Shown here one piece after another: positions 46,641 to 57,029 of a stretch of 64,000 bases of DNA; the first letter of the stretch is position 1; each line of letters starts with the position of its first letter. Origin of the DNA: Aquarana catesbeiana (lineage: Eukaryota; Chordata; Amphibia; Anura; Ranidae). Under the pieces are notes generated by a model. The model was not told the origin of the DNA. It saw nothing but the letters and a program-made list of their open reading frames with translations, and ran no database searches. The translations under genes were made by a program, and so were the position numbers. The DNA is taken from NCBI RefSeq assembly GCF_042186555.1, contig NC_133328.1, forward strand, positions 619,393,592-619,457,591. The letters run 5' to 3'.

Positions 46641-47643
46641 AATCATGGCAGTTTTCAAGATGCGCAGAGGGGTGACAACGCTGTTGAGGTCAAGCTGCAG
46701 AATGTTGTCACCGGGAATGAGTAAGTGCAGGCAACTGGCAGGATCACCAGGTATTTTCAATTCATGGCAACACTTTTAGAGAATAAGATCAGCACACAAA
46801 ATCAGGTAAATGTATTTGGGAGCCAGTGTTGAAAAATGTAATTTTGTCTTAAATGACATTTTAAAACAAATTAATTTAATATAACTTTAATATTAATCCA
46901 TTAATTAATATGGATGTTTAATGGAATATTTAATTTTTTAATGCATAATATTAAATATTTAAATTTTTTTGGGGTTTAATAACAAAGTAATTGCTGAGTA
47001 AAACAGGCCTCTAGCGGGAATGTAAAAATCACGGTGTACAGGTTTTAAAGCTGAAGTGGTTAAAGCTTATAAGATTTTAGTGACTTTAATTTAAATTTCC
47101 TATAATAGCCTCTCCCAACATACTTTCAAACTCTGAGAATCATAAAAATGTTGCCATCCCTACATGACCCACTTGCAGCCTATAGTTATCTTCAACACTG
47201 CAGGTCCACCTTAACAATTCTGAACGGATTCTCTTTGTTTCTTCCCGAACGTCATTGTGGAATAGAAAAATAATGAGCTCATTTCGAAAAGTGCTTTGCT
47301 GTGTTTGACTTAACCAAATCACATTCTAATTAAATGATATTGTTTGTGTGCACATATAATAATGGAATAAAATGTTTGGCATATAAAGGTGATCTGGGAT
47401 CACGGAGGCACACATGACCTCCTAGAACAGCTAACAAGAATAGCAAAAATTAATACTAATCTGCTAATAGGAAGAAGAGCACAAATTGCTTAAAGTGACC
47501 CATCAGTCTTGTTTTGGCCCCCTGTGTACATTGTAAGGATTTGGGGTGAAACCCGTTGCAGGTTCTGCATAGTTCTTGTTCTGTCTTTTTTGTAGTACAT
47601 TTGCTAAATGTGAGTATTAAGTAGCTTACAATAGTTTATCACT
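46641..47643. other. No gene; very AT-rich 46840-46990
   Basis: 46840-46990 has overlapping short inverted motifs such as TTAATATTAA and ATTAATTAAT. No coding family recognised. Confidence 0.45.
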
Positions 47644-47730
47644 TAGAGGTGCACCGAATGGACATTTTGGTGCTAAAACTGAAACCGAAAATTCAAGATG
47701 AACTTTGCCGAAACCAAATATGACAGTTTT
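47644..47730. mobile_element. hAT 5' end fragment
   Basis: TAGAGGTGCACCGAATGG followed by GTGCTAAAACTGAAACCG is typical of a hAT terminus. The element is broken at the TTAA used by the next insertion, and its other end was not found. Confidence 0.5.
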
Positions 47731-47994
47731 TAACCACTTCCCATCCGGGCCAATTCTGGGACTTCGCTCCTACATGTAAAAAAATCTTAATTTTTTTTTT
47801 CTAGAAAATTACACAGAACCTCCAAACATTATAAATGTTTTTTTTTTTTTTTAGCAGAGACTCTAGGGAATAAAATGGCGGTCATCGCAACTTTTTATGT
47901 CACACGGTATTTGCACAGCGATTTTTCGAACACGTTTAAAAAAGAAAATGTTTCATGAATTAAAAAAAAAACAAAACAGTAAAGTTAGACTAAT

Positions 47995-49162
47995 AAAAAG
48001 GTTTGGGATTTCCGCGCTCACAGACCAAGGCTTGCAGCCTCCCCTTACTCACCCCCTTGGGGATGAGATAATATAAAGTATGTGTGGGTAGGGGCAGTTG
48101 GCGCTACCTTTATGGGTGCGTATCAGTTAAGTGTTAGCTATATGCTATAACTTCCTTGTGTGCTCCTCTAATAGTGGCTTATAAGTGTATCTAGGCAAAT
48201 CCGTGTAACAAAATGTGTCTGTGCCCGATGGGATAGATATCCCATACCAAAAAGTGTAACCAAATTAAGCTGGTTTAGCAACAAAATGTAATATATATAC
48301 GGTATAATAAAGGTATCATCAGTGGTTTTAACAATATTTAAGTGATAGGTGTAGCTACACACAGCTTCCTCCTATTATATAGGGGGTAATCTTGATTGTA
48401 CAATTCGTTCTTCCACCTATTCCAATGGCTAATAAAAAATCTCTTATCCGTCCCCCTCAGGTGCTACCCCCTGATTCACATTAAATCTCCATTGTGCACA
48501 ATAGACGTGACAGAAAATAAACATAAATAAACGTAAGAAAATGTATATAACCCACAAAATGTATACAAAATGTGTATATAAAGTGATCAATTATTTAGAA
48601 ATGTACCGATTGTACCACACATAATATCAAGCAAATTGTAAATAGAAACCAGTTATAAAAGTTCTATTCTTGAAAAAATTATGAAAGTTCTATTCTTGAA
48701 ATTATTTCATTCAGAAAGTTCCTGCGTGAAGTGACTGTAGTGATGACAGTTGAAATCCAGTGACTTAGGTGCCCCCCCTCAAGGGGACGGATAAGAGATT
48801 TTTTATTAGCCATTGGAATAGGTGGAAGAACGAATTGTACAATCAAGATTACCCCCTATATAATAGGAGGAAGCTGTGTGTAGCTACACCTATCACTTAA
48901 ATATTGTTAAAACCACTGATGATACCTTTATTATACCGTATATATATTACATTTTGTTGCTAAACCAGCTTAATTTGATTACACTTTTTGGTATGGGATA
49001 TCTATCCCATCGGGCACAGACACATTTTGTTACACGGATTTGCCTAGATACACTTATAAGTCACTATTAGAGGAGCACACAAGGAAGTTATAGCATATAG
49101 CTAACACTTAACTGATACGCACCCATAAAGGTAGCGCCAACTGCCCCTACCCACATATACTT
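47995..49162. mobile_element. Inverted-repeat retroelement-like insertion, 15-bp target duplication
   Basis: TAAAGTTAG[A/C]CTAAT flanks it on both sides (47980-47994 and 49163-49177), one mismatch in 15. The layout is an 80-bp left extension, a left arm (48075-48468), a 300-bp spacer, and a right arm (48773-49162) that is a nearly identical inverse complement of the left arm. Two near-identical 64-residue frames (48168-48362 minus, 48876-49070 plus) are the same arm sequence. Long variable target duplications point to target-primed insertion. Confidence 0.8.
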
Positions 49163-49377
49163 TAAAGTTAGCCTAATGTTTTCGTATAATGTGAAAGATG
49201 ATGTTACGCCGAGTAAAGTGATACCTAACATGTCACGCTTTAAAATTACGCACACTCGTGGAATGGCGCCAAACTTTGGTACTTTAAAATCTCCATAGGC
49301 GATAAAATGTTTTACAGGTTACCTGTTTAGAGTTACAGAGGAGGTCATTGGCTAGAATTGTTGCTCTTGCTCTAATG

Positions 49378-49561
49378 CAGTGTTCATCAACCCTATCCTC
49401 AGGGCCCACTAACAGGACAGGTTTGCAAGATAACTGAAATACATCACAGGTGATATCATTTGTTGCTCAGTGATTGCAGTATTCTAGTCTGCATCTCCCC
49501 AAGGTAATACATAAAAACCTGGCCTGTTAGTGGGCCCTGAGGACAGGGTTGATGACCACTG
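49378..49561. mobile_element. hAT MITE (184 bp), perfect 8-bp target duplication
   Basis: CAGTGTTCATCAACCCT at the left and AGGGTTGATGACCACTG at the right, with CTCTAATG on both sides (49370-49377 and 49562-49569). The two halves are complementary over GGCCCACTAACAG as well, so it folds into an extended hairpin. Confidence 0.92.
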
Positions 49562-50365
49562 CTCTAATGCACACAGCGTAACCTCACATACTGTATGTGA
49601 TTTAAACGCCGTTTACATATGTGGGCGCGACTTACATATGTGTTCGCTTCTGTGCGCGAGCACACAGGGACGGGGTGCTTTAAATTTTTTATTTTTTTTT
49701 TATTTTACTTTTATTTTGACACTTTCATTTAAAAAAAAAAATTTTGATCACTTTAATTCCTATTACAAGGAATGGACTAAGAAGGCTTAAGGCTTTAAGC
49801 CTGACAGCATGGGGCATGCATTCGCCCCTCCCCTTTAAAAAAAAAAAGGGATATGTACATTTACTGTATTAGGGATAAGGTCCCTTTAGGAAAATTTTAA
49901 ATGGAATTGGGGGACGGGAAAACATGGTCACATGACATTTGGGAATTTCCCAGAATGTCATGTGACCCCTGGGAATGTTCTGGAAAGGCGGCTTATTATA
50001 TATAGGACCCTCTCACAGGAGTATTCCCTCCAGTGTTCAGCTAGTCAGCGTTGGTGCAACAAGCTCCTCAGAAGGGCTATAATACTTTTAAGTTGAAGCC
50101 AACCTGACTATGAAATCCCTAATGAGGCAAGTTCTGGAGCGAGCAGGGAACAGCGGCGGGGAAGCCTGACTCAGGAGGTGCCTCGCCTTGGCTGAAGAGG
50201 ATAACGAGCGGAGGGGAGAATAAAGGGAACAGCAGAGAACCGTGGACGTGCCCAGTTTTTTCCCAGGGAGGCAGACCAGTTGCAAGAAGCCCGCAGCAGT
50301 GCCAGACACGCCAGCACGACCCGCCGACACCGCTGCCCGTTACCCCGGAGAGAGAAGAAGATAAC

Positions 50366-51718
50366 ATGGCGCCGCAGGAAGAGACACCTACTAACATGGG
50401 GCGGAGAGTCAGCCTAAGGGAAAAGAAGAAGAGGGTTCGGTCCCCAATGCCGCCCAGAGGCAGTGGCGGGCGGGAGGAGCGGCATCAAGGAGAAGGACAG
50501 AGGCGGAGTCAGAGGTAAGAGGTTTGGAGCGGCAAGCCCTGCCCAGCACTTCACTAACACAGCACAAAGTTCCAGGCTGTGCAAGTGTTACAGTCATCCC
50601 GCTGCTGTCCACTAAAGGCAATAGAGAGCAGCATAATTGCTGCTTCAGCTCTATCCAATGCTCCAGCACCATCTGGTGGTATGGGTGAGTTAGCAAATAC
50701 ACTTACCAACATTATGGAACCTATTAATAGATTGGCTGACAGTATTAATACACCAGTAAATGACAGCAGTAATTATGGAAGTGTCTGGTCCAATGAAGGA
50801 AGAAATACTGTCAGTATAAGCAATATAGGCAATTTATAATAGTTTTCCTTCAGCAACAGCTAAAGTTAATCCTCAAATTTTGTTACCGGCTGAGATTAAT
50901 AAGTCTAGCTCATTGATCCCTGAGGCATGTTTTAAAGGAATGCTGCCATGCGAGATCTCGCTGTTAGGATATCCCCTTTCTCCTCAGACCAAAGATAACA
51001 TCTGGAAATGTCAATTTGTGGACATTTTGTCCTTACTTCCATCTGTAAAGGAATATATCAACAGAGCTGACAAAAAAATCAGATGAAAAATCTGAGAATG
51101 ATAGGAGAAGGCCAGTGGCAAGGTCTTTTAAAAATTTGGCTTCAGTCATTTGCCATATATGCTAGTGTGTTAGGTGAAAAACACCCCGAATATTGCAGAG
51201 GGCTTTTTCAACATATGGAACATGTGCTAGAGGCCTATAAGAGTTTTGGAGGTCTAGGGTGGTTCCAATATGATGAAACATTTAGACAAAAGTTATCAAT
51301 ATATTCATCACTAAAGTAGGGTAATAAAGATGTTAGGTTGTGCCTTAACCTGATAGTGCCACAGAAAACAGGCTACACCAGGCAGCAGCCACAATCTACA
51401 GTGTCCCCTTATAAAAGATGATATTGTTTTGCATACGAGAACCAGTGTAAATGGGGGTGTTCTTGCAAATACAAACACAAATACTCACACTGTTCAGGAC
51501 CCCACCCTTTACTCAGGTGTTTCAAAAGGAATACCAGTTTTCAAGACTCCCAGAGAGATAATTATACAAAAAGCATACACTCCAGTGAAACTAACAAGCA
51601 TGCAGCAATGGTTTGAAATATATCCAGACCAGGAGACTGCCAAGTTTTTAATTGAAAGTTTCTCCAAAGGTTTCCCTTTGCCGGTATTTCAGGGTGAAGG
51701 GTGCGAATTAGTTAAAAA
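50366..51718 (+). pseudogene. Ngaro gag-like protein, broken
   Basis: An ATG at 50366 gives MAPQEETPTNMGRRVSLREK, a basic start that stops at 50516. Downstream pieces in shifting frames include NWLQSFAIYASVLGEKHPEY, GWFQYDETFRQKL and a Cys/His-rich block (YENQCKWGCSCKYKHKYSH, then CSGPHP) at about 51425-51520. That block is the zinc-finger-like tail common in DIRS/Ngaro gag proteins. Several stops and shifts separate the pieces. Nucleic-acid binding is inferred from the motif. Confidence 0.72.
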
Positions 51719-51727
51719 TTAAAGTCG

Positions 51728-52427
51728 GTGGCTACTTATGCACATATAGTTAAAGAGAAGTTAGTTAAAGAAATCAAAGAGGGTAGAATAGCAGGTCCAT
51801 TTAGCTCCCCCCCTTTTGCACATTTTAGAGTATCTGTGTTAGGCATCATACCCAAGAAGGAGCCAAATTCCTTTTGCCTAATACACCACCTATCATTCCC
51901 TAAGGGTACCTCCTTAAATTATGAAATAGATGCTAGCATGTCATCCGTATCTTATTGCACATTTGAGGATGCTATTCAGCAGCTCAGGAGATTTGGTAAA
52001 GGTGCGCTGATTGCAAAAGCAGACATAAAGGCTGCTTTTAGTCTATTACCTATTGACTCATTGGCATTCAATTCCTTAGGTATGTATTTTGAAGGCAACT
52101 ATTATTTCGATATGTGCCTCTCCATGGGATTTTCCATATCCTGTGCCTATTTTGAAAAATTTGCATCCTTTCTTCATTGGGTAGTGCTTTCGAAGCTGGT
52201 TATTAAGGTATATTGCACTACCTTGATGACTTCTTATTCATTGGCCCGGAGCAGTCGTTTATGCTACAGCTGTTTAGTGTAGTAGCTCAGCACTTTGGTA
52301 TTCCATTAGCTAGCGAAAAAACTGTTTTTCTATCCTCATCCGTAGAATTCTTAGGTATCAAGATAGACACCGAGACATTTGAATTTCAGTTACCTGAGTA
52401 AAAAAAAAAACAAAATGTAAGCCTTGA
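51728..52427 (+). pseudogene. Ngaro reverse transcriptase, 5' part
   Basis: 51728-52282 carries GRIAGPFSSPPFAHFRVS, then GIIPKKEPNSFCLIHHLSFP and ALIAKADIKAAFSLLPI with the first catalytic Asp, and FDMCLSMGFSIS. A shift near 52215 moves to YLDDFLFIGPEQSF, which has the Asp-Asp active site, followed by KTVFLSSSVEFLGIKID. The gene then meets the solo LTR at 52428. Catalytic residues are present but the reading frame is not continuous. Confidence 0.9.
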
Positions 52428-52783
52428 TGTCAGAAACCATGAAATCAGACCGAGACAGAAGTACAGTTAAATCACAGTTCAGTAACCGGAACGGATAGTC
52501 AGCCAAACCAGGAGTCAGGGATCAAAGTAGTGGAACAGCAAGCAGGATCTGGATCCAGAAGGGATGTCAGAAAAGCCAGTCTTTAAACAGGAATGCAGGA
52601 GATAGTTACTTGTGATGTGACCAAGGCGAAGGCAGAGCTCCTCTGGACTGGATGACTTAAGTAGGCAGGACTGACGAGCAGGATCATCAACAGCTGAGTA
52701 ACTGTGGAGAGAGAAGGAGCTGGCAATTAGCCAACAGCTGAGCGGCCAGCTCGGAGAAGGAAGGGCTGAGCCCAGCCCTGACA
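52428..52783. mobile_element. Solo LTR in the RT gene, 5-bp target duplication
   Basis: Starts TGTCAGAAACCATG, ends CCCAGCCCTGACA, and CTTGA flanks both sides (52423-52427 and 52784-52788). Same family as 16840-17236, with a 41-bp internal difference. Solo LTRs arise by recombination between the two LTRs of a full element. Confidence 0.9.
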
Positions 52784-52788
52784 CTTGA

Positions 52789-52975
52789 TTTTGTGTTTTT
52801 TAGGCATATCACTATTAGGACTATTGGCCTTTGCGACAAGAATCATGTCTGTTGGCAGGATATTCTCACGTTGCTTGTATTTAGCAATGTCAGGCATGAA
52901 ATCTCCATTTTCACACATCAGATTGACAGCTGACCTCAAGGAGGACCTGTTAATTTGGTTTAAATTCTTTGATAT
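52789..52975 (+). pseudogene. Ngaro RT/RNase H connection
   Basis: GISLLGLLAFATRIMSVGRI, then SRCLYLAMSGMKSPF and LTADLKEDLLIWFKFFD continue the polyprotein after the solo LTR. The pattern resembles the segment between RT and RNase H in DIRS-order elements. It is cut by the inverted-repeat insertion at 52976. Confidence 0.8.
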
Positions 52976-54202
52976 TATAGCAACGAATGACACATGTATA
53001 GGAGTCTGATATGGCTGCACACCCCGGTACCAATGTTTAAATGAAAGTGGATAATTCCCCATGGGGCTTTTTAGCAGCAAATAGGAATCAAAATAATTTT
53101 TCTTAAAAATTATTAATTTTATTCATCAAGAGACAATTGGACATCAATGTGATACAAAAGCTAAAATATGAACTCTGGTGTACACAATTCGAGACAGTTT
53201 GAACTATGAAGGGGAAGCAAACAGTGGATAATACCATGTGATATAACTGATAAACAATATACATCAGAGGATACTCCCTCACAGTATTGATGAGTTGTAA
53301 TTATACTATCTGATGTTTATGAAATGCCCCAATGCATTTTAACCTTAAGGGTTATGGTCTTCTTCAGGGGGTTCTTCCATTTCTCTTCCACCAAGACGGC
53401 TCATTTATCCAGAGACTTCTCTTTGTTAAAAAGAACAAAAGGAGATAAAGAATTCCCCCAATGATGATCATGAACCCTGCTTGGGAGTTGTGCTCATCTC
53501 CGCCCCAAGGGGAGAACAGCCCCGGCCCGTGAGGCTTACAAGTGGTAACAGGTAGTATGCCCCCCATAGGGGAAACTCAAGACCAAAACACCTGATTATT
53601 TTGTAGGAATTATTCAGGCACGGTGATATCCACAGTTAGATGCACAGTGTCTATCTGTTCAGATTAAGAACATGCCAGTGCCAGGTTCAAGAGTCTGAGA
53701 AAACATATCTGTGTATGTCCCTAATGTAAGCACACAGATATGTCTTCTCAGACTCTTGGACCAAGCAGGGTTCGGGATCATCATTGGGGGAATTCTTTAT
53801 CTCCTTTTGTGCTTTTTAACAAAGAGAAGTCTCTGGATAAGCGAGCAGTCTTGGTGGAAGGAAAATGTAAGAACCCCTGAAAAAGACCATAACCCTTAAG
53901 GTTGAAATGCATTGGGGCATTTCATAAACATCGGATAGTATAATTACAACTCATCAATACTGTGAGGGAGTACCCTCTGATGTATATTGTTTATCAGTTA
54001 TATCACATGGTATTATCCACTGTTTGCTTCCCCTTCATAGTTCAAACTGTCTCGCATTGTGTACACCAGAGTTCATATTTTAACTTTTGTATCACATTGA
54101 TGTCCAATTGTCTCTTGATGAATAAAATTAATAATTTTTATGAAAAATTATTTTGATTCCTATTTGCTGCTAAAAAGCCCCATGGGGAATTATCCACTTT
54201 CA
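52976..54202. mobile_element. Inverted-repeat insertion with two hammerhead-like motifs
   Basis: TTTAAATTCTTTGATAT occurs on both sides (52959-52975 and 54203-54219), a 17-bp target duplication. The layout is a left extension of about 60 bp, a left arm (53041-53490), a 266-bp spacer and a right arm (53757-54202). The arms are inverse complements with a few percent divergence. Each holds a hammerhead-like core: minus strand near 53340-53370 and plus strand 53877-53908. Confidence 0.8.
53877..53908 (+). ncRNA. Hammerhead-like core, right arm of inverted repeat
   Basis: CTGAAAA (two changes), A, GACC, a 12-base loop, GGTT and GAAAT. The stem GACC/GGTT has one G-T pair. The left-arm counterpart on the minus strand reads CTGAAGA, with AAAAT for the GAAAT box. 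Both are degenerate. Confidence 0.38.
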
Positions 54203-54219
54203 TTTAAATTCTTTGATAT

Positions 54220-54655
54220 ATATATAATGGTCAATCATTTTTTCAGGAGCAATTTGTGTCTTCATCTGACCTTGAATTATATATAGATGCTGCAGTTTTA
54301 TGTGGATTCTTTGCTATTTGGAAGACTCACTGGTGCTGTGGTAAGTGGCTAGATAGGTGGAAAAAATAAAAGCCACCAAAAGTATAGTAGTATTTGATCT
54401 ATTCCCTTCAGTAGTAGCTCTGGAAATATGGGGTGAGCAATTTGCCGATAAAAGAATTCTGATTAATTCAGATAATAAAGGAGTTATATATGCCTTAAAT
54501 TGCTTGTCAGCTAAATCAATACAGGTGGTCTAATTGCTTAGATACTTAGTGTTTCTTTGCCTTAAATTTAATATTTGGCTAAAAGCCAGACATGTTCCAG
54601 GAAAGGAGAATCAAATTGCGGATGCCTTGTCTCAATTTCAGGTATGCAGATTCTG
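54220..54655 (+). pseudogene. Ngaro RNase H, broken
   Basis: In shifting frames: FFAIWKTHW, then VVALEIWGEQFADKRI, INSDNKGVIYALNCLSAKS and ARHVPGKENQIADALSQFQ. The DNKGVI and GKENQIADALS patterns are characteristic of retroelement RNase H (substrate-binding and last acidic region). Stops occur near 54362 and 54531. Confidence 0.82.
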
Positions 54656-55612
54656 TCAACTTCTGCCCAATGCAGACAAGGAAGGTCACTCGTGTCCAAA
54701 ACATCTGTGGAGCCTAATTTAGAAGTTCTTGCAAATTCAATAAGACATTCTGGTGCGGACAGTACATGGGCTGAATATTCAGCAGCATGGCACAGGTGGA
54801 CCAACTTTGCAAGGGAACTTGACATACAATTTGATTCTCCTGAAGAAACGGATATTCAGATGTTTCTATGTAGTTTAATGCAGTCAGAATTATCTCATAG
54901 TCATATTGCCAAAATCCTGGTGGGTGTATCATTTTTCTTTAATTTAAGAAACTTACCTCCATGTACAGCATTCTTTTCCATCCAGCAGGCTCTTAAAGGA
55001 TATAAGAAGAGTCATTCTTTTCCAGATAATAGGAGACCTATTTTGATTCAGTTACTAAAAAAGTTTTGTTCAACTACTCATTTGGTGTGTTCTTCGGTTT
55101 TCGAGGCTGTGCTATTTAATGCTGCTTTTGTTCTAGCTTTTTTTGGCGCCCTCCAAATATCTGAACTATTACCAAAAAACAAGAAGGTAATTTCGGGTTT
55201 ACTGAAACATAATCTGATCGTCTCTGAGACAGGGATAAGATTGTTAATCCCTGTTTCAAAAACAGATAGGATAGGTAAGGGTATTTGGATCTCTCTATGC
55301 CACTGTGGAGATGTGGATAGCTGTCCAGTCAGATTGGTGAACAGATATCTAGCAGTTAGGCCATTTGATGAAGGAGTATTTCTGCTTCACTCAGATGGGT
55401 CCTCTCTCACCAGGTATCAGTTCAATTTAATTTTAAAAGCATGCATGAAGAAGCTGTATTTGCAACAATTTAAGTTTACCTCTCACTCTTTCAGGATCGG
55501 TGCGGCTACAGAGGAAGCAAAGATAGAATTGGATGATGCAATAATCAAAAGGTTGGGTAGTTGGGAATCACAACGTTTTCAAATTTATGTCAGACCTGAT
55601 ATTTCTCTTTAA
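54655..55612 (+). pseudogene. Ngaro tyrosine recombinase, first catalytic Arg lost
   Basis: The open frame 54575-55612 covers the end of RNase H in another frame and then the recombinase. It has an N-terminal SAM-like part (STWAEYSAAWHRWTNF), then FFGALQISELL where the family has GALRISEL. HSFRIGAAT (His304, Arg307) and FQIYVRP (nucleophile Tyr338) follow. The codon at 55154-55156 is CAA, so the first catalytic Arg is Gln (residue 194), consistent with a CGA-to-CAA change. In this class the enzyme joins circular cDNA to the genome. Confidence 0.88.
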
Positions 55613-55626
55613 TTCTAGGCACTAGA

Positions 55627-56190
55627 AGATATGTTTGCATCCTGGGCCACTCTTTTGTATACTGGGCTAATAAAAGAGCCATGAAGCGCTGCTATACGTC
55701 CAATTTGTCTCTGGATCTTGGAAAATTTCAGATATACTGGAAAGGAATTAGAGGTCTTCAATGGTCTAATTTGTGTTTCTATCTCTCCAGGTTGCTTGAG
55801 TAATGGCCGTCCCTTGATGTATTAATAGTTCACCTAGGGGGAAACGATGTTGGGAAGAACACTGGATCTTATGCTTATGATGAAATGTGACCTTCATAGA
55901 TTCATGTTAGCATCCCCAAATACCATAATAATCTTTTCAGAGATAGTTCCTCAGCTCATATGGCTGCAGGATGCCCATTTAAAAAATTTCGAGAAAATTA
56001 GGAAACGTCTCAACAAGTCTATGGGAGAATTCATGCTACACATTGGAGGTTTTTCCTATAGACGTAGTGATTAAGAGGGTGGTTTTGCTGGATTATATAG
56101 TTCAGATGGCGTTCATCTGTCAGAAACAGGAGTAGACATCTTTAATGTAGGGTTGCAAAACTGCATTGAATTGGCCATGGTTGTAGGGTA
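55627..56190 (+). pseudogene. SGNH hydrolase-like ORF of the Ngaro element
   Basis: Frame 1 gives RYVCILGHSFVYWA with the presumed nucleophile Ser at 55651-55653, a stop at 55801 (probable CAA to TAA), then LDVLIVHLGGNDVG (GxND block) at 55816-55854. After a shift, the frame from 55847 gives CDLHRFMLASPNTIIIFSEI and LYSSDGVHLSETG, with the Asp-x-x-His pair at 56105-56116. All four SGNH blocks can be recognised though the gene is broken. Such an accessory hydrolase is known in Ngaro elements; its function is not established. Confidence 0.8.
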
Positions 56191-56479
56191 GGCCGGGCTT
56201 GAGATTTCAAACCCGGCGTGTGGTTATAAATATTGGGTATGCTTGAGTCCTTTAAGACTGAGCTGTTTTAAGTTTATTGTTTGAAATGTAAGAATTTTAT
56301 GAATTAATAAAATTATCAAGATGTTGTTATTATTATTTATTGATTTGGATACACCAATAAACGCGTCGCAGCCAACAAGTTGTTTTGTGTCAATATTTAA
56401 ATAGGTATTTGACTTTGTGGTATTCAGGGAGGGTAGGTGCGGCCTGCATTTCCATGTAAACATCCTCTTCAGGCTGGAA

Positions 56480-57029
56480 AGGCTGAGATCAAAAAATAAA
56501 AATAAAAAACAGTTTTGGCTTTTCCAGCTGCGTCCCCTCCACTATCTATGCATCCAGCTCATTTCAGGACACTGGCGCATGGATTCCAATGCGGAGGGGC
56601 TGTTTTCTTGAAGCACTGATTAGAGCCAGAGGCTCTAATAGTCTTAAATATAGGGTGGGCTTGGGTCACAGAGAGTGCGCTCCGAAGCCCACCCAGGTGT
56701 GTTACAACAGCGAATCCATATTTGCTGTTGTATCACTGATCCTCCTCCTGGCTAATCAGGAAGTGGGTTTTGACACCGGTCACCTGATTGGCTGAAAGAA
56801 CAAGCGATCCTATTGGACGCCTAGGAGGAGAAGGTGAGGAGATGGAAGCCGCAATGGAGGAGAGGACTCCGGAGCCAAGCTGCTGCACCATGCTGCCTGC
56901 CACCCGCCACCAACCACAATGGGGTAAATGCCAGACTGACCAGCAAACAGCGGGGATTGCCACTCAGGGCGGTGCCACTTGGGGGGTGGTTGTTTGCCAC
57001 CCCCCCAAAAAAAACACCAGACGCCACTG
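56480..57029. mobile_element. hAT-like fragment (same family as 8596)
   Basis: GATTAGAGCCAGAGGCTCTAAT and the CACCTGATTGGCTGAAAG..ATTGGACGCCTA region parallel 8700-8900. It ends CACCAGACGCCACTG at 57029, like 9744. The 21-bp minisatellite of the other copy is missing here. The left end was not found. Confidence 0.55.

Larger units (their letters stand above)
47734..49800 (+). mobile_element. CCACTT-family element (subfamily 2), twice interrupted
   Basis: CCACTTCCCATCCGGG follows TTAA (47730-47733). The body matches 58679 onward (AAAATTACACAGAACCTCC, ACGCCGAGTAAAGTGATACC). It is interrupted by an inverted-repeat insertion (47995-49162) and a hAT MITE (49378-49561). The right end is indistinct, about 49800. 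Confidence 0.72.
49960..56200 (+). mobile_element. Ngaro-type (DIRS-order) retrotransposon, decayed
   Basis: The order is gag, reverse transcriptase/RNase H, tyrosine recombinase, SGNH hydrolase. No DIRS-type methyltransferase block was seen, and the recombinase and hydrolase arrangement fits Ngaro elements. Termini could not be fixed; the 5' leader begins near 49960. Later insertions are a solo LTR (52428-52783) and an inverted-repeat element (52976-54202). Stops and shifts affect every gene. Confidence 0.82.

Noticed and set aside
46273..46779. Overlapping frames rich in Cys, Trp, Gly and Leu
   Set aside because: They translate a TTGTTGCTGG-type tandem repeat in different phases.
48740..48757. 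TGATGA...GAAAT in the spacer of the inverted-repeat insertion
   Set aside because: Both boxes are close to consensus but only five bases separate them and no stem can form, so chance is likely.
48168..49070. Two nearly identical 64-residue proteins on opposite strands
   Set aside because: They are the two arms of one inverted-repeat insertion; no start context or homology supports a gene.
50088..50397. Minus-strand frames opposite the Ngaro leader
   Set aside because: They are in the GC-rich 5' leader of the element on the antisense strand and show no family similarity.
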